This document shows, piece after piece, positions 24,840-31,982 of a stretch of DNA of 64,000 nt. The stretch spans positions 52,486-116,485 of the forward strand of contig DATAUK010000030.1 of the NCBI GenBank assembly GCA_036268295.1, written 5' to 3'. The notes under the pieces are model-generated. The model saw only the letters and a program-made list of their open reading frames with translations, did no database searches and was not told the origin of the DNA. A program made the position numbers and the translations under genes. Origin of the DNA: DATAUK01 sp036268295. Lineage in GTDB: Bacteria > Actinomycetota > Actinomycetes > JAFAQI01. Every line of letters begins with the position of its first letter. The stretch's first letter is position 1.

Positions 24840-25637
24840 CTAGTCGCGGCGGTGGATCGGGCCTTCGGTCGCCATCAGCGGGCGGACCTCAGAAAGCGCG
24901 TTGCGGGCCGAGATGATCTCGGCGCACACCGACACCGCGGTCTCTTCCGGCGTACGCGCACCGATGTCGAGGCCGATCGGGGTGTGCAGCTTCGCCAGCC
25001 CGGCATCGTCGACGCCGGCTTCGCGCAGTCGCGCCTCGCGCTCGCGGTTGGTACGACGGCTGCCCATCGCTCCGATATAACCGACCTCGGTCGCCAACGC
25101 TGCGACGATCGCCGGGATGTCGAACTTGATGTCGTGGGTCAGCACGCAGATCGCGTCGCGCGGCGTCAGTGTCGGTCCGATCCGCTCGAGCAATCGGTTG
25201 GGCCACTCGGCGACGACTTCGTCGGCGAGCGGAAAGCGTGCCCGGGTCGCAAAGATCGGTCGCGCGTCGCACACCGTCACCCGATAGCCGAGCACCTTGG
25301 CGACCTTCAACAGCGCTGCACTGAAGTCGACCGCGCCGAAGATCACCATGACCGGCGGCGGCACAAAGGACTCGATGAAGACGCCGACGTCGGTGAGGCG
25401 GGTCTCTCCGCGCCGACCGTAATGACGCACCCGGGTCATGCCGGCAGCGATCTCGCCGCGCGCGTCGCGCTCGACCACCCGATCCAGCTCGACGTCGCCG
25501 AGGGTGCCGACCGACGGCGCGTCGGGTGAGACCAGCAGCTTGGCGCCGGTGCCAGGACCGTCGATCACCGTCGCGAGCGCCACCGGTTGAAGTGTCCGCA
25601 TCGCGCCGGCGAGATCCTCGTAGAGCGACATGCTCAC
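24840..25637 (-). CDS. XdhC/CoxF-family molybdoenzyme maturation protein
   Basis: 265 residues. The C-terminal half is the XdhC Rossmann domain: VMVIFGAVDFSAALLKVAKVLGYRVTVCDAR, then VLTHDIKFDIPAIVAAL, YIGAMGSRRTNREREARL and GLDIGARTPEETAVSVCAEI. The conserved nucleotide-binding GxG is altered (GAVDFS). XdhC proteins bind molybdenum cofactor, help sulfurate it and insert it into xanthine or CO dehydrogenase-type enzymes. The start overlaps the preceding short XdhC gene by 4 bp; the pair equals one split XdhC. No molybdoenzyme subunit is in the window. Confidence 0.9.
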   Translation of the reverse strand: MSMSLYEDLAGAMRTLQPVALATVIDGPGTGAKLLVSPDAPSVGTLGDVELDRVVERDARGEIAAGMTRVRHYGRRGETRLTDVGVFIESFVPPPVMVIFGAVDFSAALLKVAKVLGYRVTVCDARPIFATRARFPLADEVVAEWPNRLLERIGPTLTPRDAICVLTHDIKFDIPAIVAALATEVGYIGAMGSRRTNREREARLREAGVDDAGLAKLHTPIGLDIGARTPEETAVSVCAEIISARNALSEVRPLMATEGPIHRRD

Positions 25638-25948
25638 CAGTCGAGCGGCTCGACGTACAGATGGATGATGCCGCCGCAGGTCAAGCCGACGGCGAACGCA
25701 TCATCGTCGGAGAAGCCGAAGGTATAGACCCGCCGTTCACCGGTCTCCAGCGATGCCAACGCGGCTTCGACGACCGCGCCCTCGACGCAGCCGCCGGACA
25801 CCGACCCTGCCACCAGCCCGTCCTCGGTGACCGCCATCGCCGCGCCAGGCTCCCGCGGACCGGAGCCTTCGATGTCGACCACCCGCGCGATCGCGACCCG
25901 CTTGCCGTCGGCCCGCCATTGATCGAGATCGTCGAGCAGCTCGCGCAC
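25634..25948 (-). CDS. Short XdhC N-terminal-domain protein
   Basis: 104 residues from GTG 25948, with AAGGGGGT just upstream; the longer frame to 26077 adds an unlike leader reaching into the divergent promoter. It contains the XdhC/CoxI N-terminal domain: VAIARVVDIEGSGPREPGAAMAV, SGGCVEGAVVEAA and GLTCGGIIHLYVEPL, including the conserved Cys of SGGCVEG and CGG used for Moco binding or sulfuration. The next gene carries the matching C-terminal domain, 4-bp overlapping. Confidence 0.88.
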   Translation of the reverse strand: MRELLDDLDQWRADGKRVAIARVVDIEGSGPREPGAAMAVTEDGLVAGSVSGGCVEGAVVEAALASLETGERRVYTFGFSDDDAFAVGLTCGGIIHLYVEPLDW

Positions 25949-26136
25949 GGCCGACCCCCTTGGTCTGGGCACTTCGGACACCTGCTGGGTGATCCCACAT
26001 TCTATCGCCGAGCGGGCGACCGGCGGCCGGTCGTGCGCAGTGCGGAATGGGCCACGAAACGCCGTCGTTGACATCACTACAGGTGTGGGGTGGCATTGAC
26101 GGACGCCCGACGCCGACGATGTGAGCAGGAGCGCTG

Positions 26137-27024
26137 GTGGCTCGAGGTACGACGGCCCGGATGGCCGAGCTGAGTGCTCGCCGCGTGCCGTTCGTGCACG
26201 CCACCGTCGTACGTGCCGGCCAGCCCACCTCCGCCAGGCCCGGTGATGACGCGATCATCTTCGCCGACGGCACGATGGAGGGCTTCGTCGGCGGGCACTG
26301 CGCCCGCGAGTCGGTCCGCACGGCCGCCCTCGCGACACTTCAGTCCGGTGACGCGCTGCTGCTGCGAGTCCTGCCGGGCGACAAAGAGTCGTTCCCCCAC
26401 GCTGCCGGCGCGAAGGTCACGGTCAACCCCTGTCTGTCCGGCGGAGCATTGGAGATCTTCTTGAACCCGCAGCTGCCTCCTGCCGTCATCAGCGTCGTCG
26501 GCTCTGCCCCGATGGCAGTCGCGGCCGCCGCGCTCGCCGAGCATGTCGGCTTCACCGTGCTGCGTACCAGCTCCGAAGAGTCACCGGACGGCGCGGTAGC
26601 GACGATCATCTGCGGGCTTGGCGACGGCGAGGAGTCGGCGGTCCGGCTGGCCCTCGACGCCGGCGTCGGGCTGATCGAGGTGGTCGCCAGCAAGCGCCGC
26701 GGCGACGCGATGATCGACTCGCTCGGGCTTACCGACTCGGAGCGCGCCCGGGTCCGGACCCCAGCTGGCATCGAGATCGGTGCCCGCATGCCGGAGGAAG
26801 TCGCCCTTTCGATCGTCGCGGAGATCGTCCGCGCGATTCGGGTCGACGGACTGCACTCGCACACCGATGCCCTGCCGGCGCCGCCGCAGCAGGTGGTCGA
26901 TCCGATCTGCGGGATGTCGGTGATCGTGCTGCCGCACACCCCGCACCTGCTGATCGACAACGTCGACTACTGGTTCTGCAACCCGGCCTGCCGCGACACC
27001 TTCGCGGCGAAGACGGCTAGCTAG
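26137..27024 (+). CDS. XdhC-family protein with C-terminal YHS-like metal-binding domain
   Basis: 295 residues, GTG start with AGGAG 7 bases upstream. Residues 1-240 are a second XdhC copy: GHCARESVRTAAL in place of the GGCVEG motif, SVVGSAPMAVAAAALAEHVGF, and EIGARMPEEVALSIVAEIVRAI. The last 45 residues (VDPICGMSV .. VDYWFCNPACRDTFA) form a YHS/TRASH-like domain with C-x(n)-CNPAC cysteines, which often binds a metal. This fusion occurs in actinobacterial CO-dehydrogenase-type clusters. Transcribed divergently from the split XdhC pair and 2 bp upstream of a MobA-like gene. Confidence 0.9.
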   Translation: MARGTTARMAELSARRVPFVHATVVRAGQPTSARPGDDAIIFADGTMEGFVGGHCARESVRTAALATLQSGDALLLRVLPGDKESFPHAAGAKVTVNPCLSGGALEIFLNPQLPPAVISVVGSAPMAVAAAALAEHVGFTVLRTSSEESPDGAVATIICGLGDGEESAVRLALDAGVGLIEVVASKRRGDAMIDSLGLTDSERARVRTPAGIEIGARMPEEVALSIVAEIVRAIRVDGLHSHTDALPAPPQQVVDPICGMSVIVLPHTPHLLIDNVDYWFCNPACRDTFAAKTAS

Positions 27025-27026
27025 GA

Positions 27027-27605
27027 GTGTTCGTCACCGGCCTGGTTCTCGCGGCGGGCAAGTCCTCGCGGCTCGGCCAGCCCAAGCAGCTACTTCCCTA
27101 TCGCGGGACGACCTTGCTCGACGCGACGCTGCAACTGGCCCGGTGGTGCCGGTTCGACCAGCTTCTCGTCACCGTGGGTGGCGCTTCGCAGGAGGTCCAG
27201 GACGTGATCGACTTCACCGGCGCCGAGGTCGTCGTCAACCAGGAGTTCGCGACCGGCTGTTCTTCCTCGATAAGTGCGGCTGTCAACGTGGTCGACCCGC
27301 GCAGCACCGGCATCGTGCTGATGCTCGGCGACCAGCCGGGGGTGACGCCGGCTGCCGTACACCGGCTGACTGCGGGCGCTGCCTCGTCGCCACTCGGCAT
27401 CTGCCACTACGCCGACGGTCGAGGCCACCCGTTGTGGTTCCACCGCGATGTCTTCGACGACCTGGGAACGCTGCACGGCGACAAGGCAGTCTGGAAGCTG
27501 CTCGAGTCCGGCCGATACGACGTCGCTGACGTCGAGATCGAGGGCCCGATCCCGCTCGACGTCGACACCTGGGACGACTACAACGCCCTGCTCGCCCGCG
27601 GCTGA
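27027..27605 (+). CDS. MobA/MocA-like nucleotidyltransferase
   Basis: 192 residues, GTG start. The signature of NTP-transferase enzymes is at the N-terminus: LVLAAGKSSRLGQPKQLLPY; LMLGDQPGV supplies the metal-binding Asp; HPLWFHRDVFDDLGTLHGDKA matches MocA-type enzymes, which attach CMP or GMP to molybdopterin. With the XdhC genes this looks like a Moco-cytidine-dinucleotide maturation set. It ends 34 bp before the convergent guaB3 stop. Confidence 0.93.
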   Translation: MFVTGLVLAAGKSSRLGQPKQLLPYRGTTLLDATLQLARWCRFDQLLVTVGGASQEVQDVIDFTGAEVVVNQEFATGCSSSISAAVNVVDPRSTGIVLMLGDQPGVTPAAVHRLTAGAASSPLGICHYADGRGHPLWFHRDVFDDLGTLHGDKAVWKLLESGRYDVADVEIEGPIPLDVDTWDDYNALLARG

Positions 27606-27638
27606 CGCCGTTCGGCTGGCCTCGCCGCAGCGACCGGC

Positions 27639-28766
27639 TCAGCGGACGACAAGCTCCACTCGCTGGAACTCTTTGAGGTCGCTGTAGCCGGCCTTGGCGA
27701 TCGAGCGGCTTACGCCGCCGAACAGGTTGAGGTAGCCCTCCGGCGATGTCGACGGGCCGGAAAGCACCTCGTCGAGCGTGCCGAGCGGCCAGCTCTCGCT
27801 CGAGCTGGCGTAGCGGCCGCGCGGCAGCTTCGGATGTGACGCCGACACGTGCCACCAGGCGCCGCGACCGGGGGCATCCGCGGCCATCGACAGCGGCTCG
27901 CCGAGCATGACCGCGTCGGCACCACAGGCGAGCGCCTTCGCGATGTCGCCGCTGGTCTCCATGCCGCCCGCGGCGATGACATGGACGTAACGGCCGCCGG
28001 TCTCGTCGAGATAGTCGCGCCGCGCACCGGCAGCGTCGACGATCGCGGTAGCCATCGGCACCTCGATGCCGAGCACGTCGCGCGTGGTCGACCATTCATC
28101 CGACGCCGTCCCGACGATCACGCCGGCGGCTCCGGTCCGCATCAGGTGCAGGGCGGTCTGGTAGTTGGTGCAGCCGCCGACGATGACAGGTACGTCGAGA
28201 TCGGCGATGAAGGTCTTGAGGTTCAGCGGCGGCTGCGCCGCCGACGCCGAAACATGCTCGGCGGACACGATCGTGCCCTGGATGACGAGTAGGTCAACTC
28301 CCGCCGCGAGGATCGCCGGCGCGTGACGCAACGTGTGCTGCGGCGAGACCCGCACGGCAGTGATCGCGCCGGTGTCGCGAATCTCCTTGATCCGCAACGT
28401 AATCAGCTCGTCGCGCACTGGCTCGGCATAGATCCGCTGCAACGCCACGGTCGCCTCGCCGGGCTCCAGCTCGGAGATCTCCTCGAGCAGGGGCAGCGGG
28501 TCGTCGTACCTGGTCCAGAGGCCTTCGGCATCGAGCACGCCAAGGCCGCCCGCCCGGCCGATCTGACCGACCGTCCACGGCGACATCGTCGCGTCCGACG
28601 GAAAGCCGACGAGCGGCAGGTCGAAACGGTAGGCATCGATCTGCCAGGTGAGCGAGACCACGTCGATGTCGCGGGTGCGCCGCGACGGCACGATCGCGAC
28701 GTCGGCAAGGGAGTAGCCGCGGCGCGCGGAGCGGCCGAGGCCGATCTCGACGCTGTCTCTCACCAT
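27639..28766 (-). CDS. guaB3: GuaB3 family IMP dehydrogenase-related protein
   Basis: 375 residues, exactly the size of mycobacterial GuaB3 (Rv3410c, from memory). A TIM barrel of the IMPDH/GMPR superfamily without CBS domains. The phosphate loop region reads HVIAAGGMETSGDIAKALACGADAVMLG, and the C-terminus GGVSRSIAKAGYSDLKEFQRVEL is characteristic of GuaB3. The catalytic IMPDH Cys motif (GSICTT in guaB) is replaced by GTASDEWSTTRDVLG, so classical IMPDH chemistry is doubtful. Fourteen bases separate it from guaB upstream; the two form an operon. Confidence 0.95.
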   Translation of the reverse strand: MVRDSVEIGLGRSARRGYSLADVAIVPSRRTRDIDVVSLTWQIDAYRFDLPLVGFPSDATMSPWTVGQIGRAGGLGVLDAEGLWTRYDDPLPLLEEISELEPGEATVALQRIYAEPVRDELITLRIKEIRDTGAITAVRVSPQHTLRHAPAILAAGVDLLVIQGTIVSAEHVSASAAQPPLNLKTFIADLDVPVIVGGCTNYQTALHLMRTGAAGVIVGTASDEWSTTRDVLGIEVPMATAIVDAAGARRDYLDETGGRYVHVIAAGGMETSGDIAKALACGADAVMLGEPLSMAADAPGRGAWWHVSASHPKLPRGRYASSSESWPLGTLDEVLSGPSTSPEGYLNLFGGVSRSIAKAGYSDLKEFQRVELVVR

Positions 28767-28779
28767 CGACTCGATCGAC

Positions 28780-30270
28780 TCATCGGCCGGTGTAGTTCGG
28801 GGCCTCGGTCGTCATCGCGATGTCGTGCGGGTGGCTCTCCTTGAGGCCGGCCGCCGTGATCCGGGTCAGCTGCGCCTCCTGCAGCTCGGCGATGGTGTGC
28901 GCGCCGACGAACCCCATGCCGGCCTGCAGCCCGCCGATCAGCTGGTAGGCGACCGCGGCGAGCGGGCCACGGTAGGGCACCTGGCCCTCGATGCCCTGCG
29001 GGACGAGCTTGTCGTCGGAGAGCACGTCGTCCTGGAAGTAACGGTCCTTGGAGTACGACCGGACCTGACCACGAGACTGCATCGCCCCGAGCGAGCCCAT
29101 CCCGCGATAGGACTTGAACTGCTTGCCGTTGACGAACAGCAGCTCACCGGGCGACTCCTCGCAACCGGCCAGCAGCGAGCCGAGCATGACGGTGTCGGCG
29201 CCGGCGGCGATGGCCTTCGCGATGTCGCCGGAGTACTGCATGCCACCGTCCGCGATCACCGGTACGCCGGCCGGCCGTGCTACCGACGCAACCTCGAAGA
29301 TCGCCGTGATCTGCGGGACACCGACCCCTGCGACCACTCGCGTCGTGCAGATCGAGCCCGGACCGACCCCGACCCGTACCGCGTCGGCACCGGCGTCGAT
29401 CAGCGCCCTGGCGCCGTCGGCGCTCGCGACGTTCCCGCCGATCACGTCGATCTCGACGGTCGCCTTGAGCCGGGCGACCGTCTCGAGGACCGCCCGAGAA
29501 TGGCCGTGCGCGGTGTCGACGATCACGAAGTCGACGCCGCCTTCAACCAGCGCCATCGCCCGCTTGAAGCCGTCATCTCCGACGCCGACGGCAGCACCGA
29601 CGACGAGCCGGCCGGCAGCGTCCTTGGTGGCCTGCGGAAACTCCTCGCTCTTGGTGAAGTCCTTGACCGTGATCAGGCCGCGGAGCCGGTCAGCTGAGTC
29701 GACGATCGGGAGCTTCTCGACCTTGTGCTTCTGAAGGAGCGCGAGCGCGTCGTCGCGTGACACCCCGACCGGCGCGGTGACCAGCGGCATCCGGGTCATG
29801 ACGTCCTGCACCAGCCGCGAGGCGTCGCGCTCGAAGCGGATGTCGCGATTGGTGACGATGCCCATCAGCACACCGTCGCCGTCGGTCACCGGCACTCCGG
29901 AGATCCGGTAGCGGCCCATCAGCGCGTTGGCGTTGGCGATCGTGTCATCGGGCGAACAGGTCACCGGCGAGGTGATCATGCCGGCCTCTGACCGCTTCAC
30001 GATGTCGACCTGGATCGCCTGGTCCTCGACCGAGAGGTTGCGGTGCAGCACGCCGACGCCGCCCTGGCGGGCCATCGCGATCGCCATCCGCGCCTCGGTC
30101 ACGGTGTCCATCGGACTCGACAGCAGCGGTGTGTGCAGGGTCAGCGAACGGGACAGTCTCGTCGTGGTGACGGCCTCGCTCGGCAGCAGGTCGGAGGCCG
30201 CCGGCAGCAGCAGTACGTCGTCGAACGTCAACCCCAGCGGCGCGAACTTCGCTGGCATTGTCGGGTCCAT
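28780..30270 (-). CDS. guaB: Inosine-5'-monophosphate dehydrogenase
   Basis: 496 residues from ATG 30270; an in-frame TTG at 30288 is a weaker alternative. Begins near KFAPLGLTFDDVLLLPA, then two CBS domains (about 95-215) inserted in the TIM barrel, catalytic loop GVGPGSICTTRVVAGVG with the nucleophilic Cys, IADGGMQYSGDIAKAIAAGA, and the flap GMGSLGAM. It oxidises IMP to XMP with NAD+, the committed step to guanine nucleotides. The order guaB-guaB3 on one strand with DUF5319 divergent upstream is the standard actinobacterial arrangement. Confidence 0.98.
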   Translation of the reverse strand: MDPTMPAKFAPLGLTFDDVLLLPAASDLLPSEAVTTTRLSRSLTLHTPLLSSPMDTVTEARMAIAMARQGGVGVLHRNLSVEDQAIQVDIVKRSEAGMITSPVTCSPDDTIANANALMGRYRISGVPVTDGDGVLMGIVTNRDIRFERDASRLVQDVMTRMPLVTAPVGVSRDDALALLQKHKVEKLPIVDSADRLRGLITVKDFTKSEEFPQATKDAAGRLVVGAAVGVGDDGFKRAMALVEGGVDFVIVDTAHGHSRAVLETVARLKATVEIDVIGGNVASADGARALIDAGADAVRVGVGPGSICTTRVVAGVGVPQITAIFEVASVARPAGVPVIADGGMQYSGDIAKAIAAGADTVMLGSLLAGCEESPGELLFVNGKQFKSYRGMGSLGAMQSRGQVRSYSKDRYFQDDVLSDDKLVPQGIEGQVPYRGPLAAVAYQLIGGLQAGMGFVGAHTIAELQEAQLTRITAAGLKESHPHDIAMTTEAPNYTGR

Positions 30271-30342
30271 AAACACCAACTTCTTCAAGGCGTGGACGAG
30301 AAAAATCAGTCTACTTCGCGATCCGGGTTATAGCGTGGAGGC

Positions 30343-30726
30343 GTGCGAGACGACGCGCCTCAGGACCCGTTCGCGGGCGATCCGTCGGACCCGGCGGCTT
30401 CATTGGGCGACGACGAGGACCGCAGCGACGAGCCGCTGACCGACGACGAGCGCCAGGATCTGCTCGAGGACATGCAGGACCTCGACGCGTTCCAGGCGGT
30501 CCTCGAACCCCGCGGCGTACGCGGGCTGGTCGTCGACTGCGACGACTGTCACGAGGCCCACTTCTTCGCGTGGGAGTTGCTGCGCGCAAACCTGCGAAGT
30601 CTGCTCGACCTCGGCGCGCCACACATCCACGAGCCGGCGTACAGCCCGGATCCGGCTGACTACGTCAGCTGGGACTACGCCCGCGGGTTCGTCGACGGCG
30701 TGCTCACCGCCGACGAGGACGAGTAA
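30343..30726 (+). CDS. DUF5319 family conserved protein
   Basis: 127 residues, GTG start with GGAGG immediately upstream. An acidic N-terminus is followed by the conserved core GVRGLVVDCDDCHEAHFFAWELLRANL and HEPAYSPDPADYVSWDYARGFVDG. DCDDCHEAH contains a possible Cys/His metal site. This is the actinobacterial family (DUF5319, cf. Rv3412) that sits divergently next to guaB; function unknown to me. Confidence 0.88.
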   Translation: MRDDAPQDPFAGDPSDPAASLGDDEDRSDEPLTDDERQDLLEDMQDLDAFQAVLEPRGVRGLVVDCDDCHEAHFFAWELLRANLRSLLDLGAPHIHEPAYSPDPADYVSWDYARGFVDGVLTADEDE

Positions 30727-30736
30727 GCCTGCTCAG

Positions 30737-31078
30737 TCAGCCGAGTTGCCTCAGGCAAATCGAATTGCCCTCCGGGTCGTGCAGCATGACCCAGCCGTCG
30801 CCCATGGTGGCTGCGCGGCTTGCGCCGCGGGCAACCAACCCCGCCAGGTCCGACTCGAAGTCGTCGGTGTTGACGTCGAGGTGGACGGACCCGGATTCGC
30901 CGGCAGGGCCGGCGAGGATGACGAGGCCCGGATGCGCATCGCGCTCGCCGAACTCGGTCAGGACGACCTCGACGTCGTTGTCGACGGCGCGGGTAAATCC
31001 GGTGGCATGCTCCCAGAACGCTGCCAGCCGAGGCACGTCGGTCGCGGTGATCACGCAGGAGCGCCAGTGTGTCGCCAT
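30737..31078 (-). CDS. VOC-superfamily (glyoxalase/bleomycin-resistance fold) protein
   Basis: 113 residues forming one VOC module: WRSCVITATDVPRLAAFWEHATGF at the start, SVHLDVNTDDFESDLAGLVARGA in the middle and WVMLHDPEGNSICLRQLG at the end, where Asp-Pro-Glu-Gly-Asn is the typical C-terminal turn. Such single-domain proteins act as metalloenzymes or drug-binding proteins; substrate not predictable. It converges with the DUF5319 gene, 10 bp apart. Confidence 0.88.
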   Translation of the reverse strand: MATHWRSCVITATDVPRLAAFWEHATGFTRAVDNDVEVVLTEFGERDAHPGLVILAGPAGESGSVHLDVNTDDFESDLAGLVARGASRAATMGDGWVMLHDPEGNSICLRQLG

Positions 31079-31158
31079 GACGACGCCATGCTCTCAGCCG
31101 GCGACCACTAGCCCAAATGGGCTACTCAATGTCGCCAGACGACCGATCGGTTCGTTCG

Positions 31159-31238
31159 AGCACACAACTGCCCGTGTCGGCGCACTGATGCGCCGACACG
31201 TAGACGTTCAGGGAGCCTACGGCGACACGTTGTGTGCT
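31159..31238. repeat. Palindromic element, family B copy 3, with internal 12-bp hairpin
   Basis: 80 bp bounded by perfect inverted repeats AGCACACAAC (31159-31168) and GTTGTGTGCT (31229-31238). Inside lies a perfect stem CGTGTCGGCGCA / TGCGCCGACACG (31173-31184, 31189-31200) with loop CTGA. It is in the intergenic space between the bldM-like stop (31288) and the VOC gene start (31078), and could end the bldM-like transcript. Confidence 0.8.
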
Positions 31239-31287
31239 CATCCGGACGCTGAGCGGGGCGCGGCCGGCGGGGCGGGTCAGCAGGCCG

Positions 31288-31905
31288 TCAGTTGACGAAG
31301 CCGTAGCGGAAGCCGGCCGCCACCGCGTGGGCGCGGTCACCGACCTGCATCTTGCGGAACAGCCGGCGCGCATGCGTCTTGATGGTGTCCTCGGACAGGT
31401 ACAGATCGCGGCCGATCTGAGCGTTGCTCTTGCCGCACGCCATTCCGGCGAGCACCTGTCGCTCGCGCTCGGTCAGGACCGGCGCGTCCGGGTCGAACGT
31501 CCGGACCATCGGCGCCGGCCGGGAGTTCCCAGGCAGGCCGGTCGCGGTCAAGACGTTCGCCACCGTTGCGGACAGTTCCTCGCGCGAGACGTCCTTGTGC
31601 AGGAAGCCGCGGGCACCGCTCGCGATCGCCGCTGCAGCGGCTTCACGATCGGAGGACAGCGTGAGCATGACGACGTTGGCCTCAGGATGGTCGTGGACCA
31701 GCCGACGCAGCGCTTCCACGCCACCGAGTCCTGGCATCTGGACGTCCATCAGCACCAGGTCCTGGCGCTCGGAGGGCCAGCGCGCGAGTACCTCCTCGCC
31801 ACTCGAAACAGTGTCGACCCGATCGACGCCAGGCAACGACTCAACGGAATGGCGCAGGCCTTCGCGCACCGCGCGCAGGTCGTCGCAGATCAACACGGTG
31901 GTCAC
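31288..31905 (-). CDS. BldM-like orphan response regulator (REC-LuxR)
   Basis: 205 residues. Receiver domain with acidic pair DD at 8-9 and phospho-acceptor position Asp54 (LMDVQMPG), then HKDVS with the conserved Lys; LuxR-type HTH at the C-terminus (LTERERQVLAGMACGKSNAQIG .. LSEDTIKTHARRLFRKM). The sequence and position near guaB match Streptomyces BldM, a master developmental regulator that works with or without the WhiI partner; many BldM-type receivers act without phosphorylation. No histidine kinase is adjacent. Regulatory targets here unknown. Confidence 0.88.
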   Translation of the reverse strand: MTTVLICDDLRAVREGLRHSVESLPGVDRVDTVSSGEEVLARWPSERQDLVLMDVQMPGLGGVEALRRLVHDHPEANVVMLTLSSDREAAAAAIASGARGFLHKDVSREELSATVANVLTATGLPGNSRPAPMVRTFDPDAPVLTERERQVLAGMACGKSNAQIGRDLYLSEDTIKTHARRLFRKMQVGDRAHAVAAGFRYGFVN

Positions 31906-31982
31906 ATCTGCCTATCGGCACGAATCTCGGCCGACTTCACCGCTGCACGACGTAGCAATCGGCGAATTTTTGCGAAGGCCGA

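Noticed and set aside
26068..26096. TTGACA followed 17 bases later by TGGCAT, promoter-like, in the divergent XdhC gap
   Set aside because: The -10 match is only 3 of 6 and high-GC actinobacterial promoters are poorly predicted, so I do not report it as a feature.
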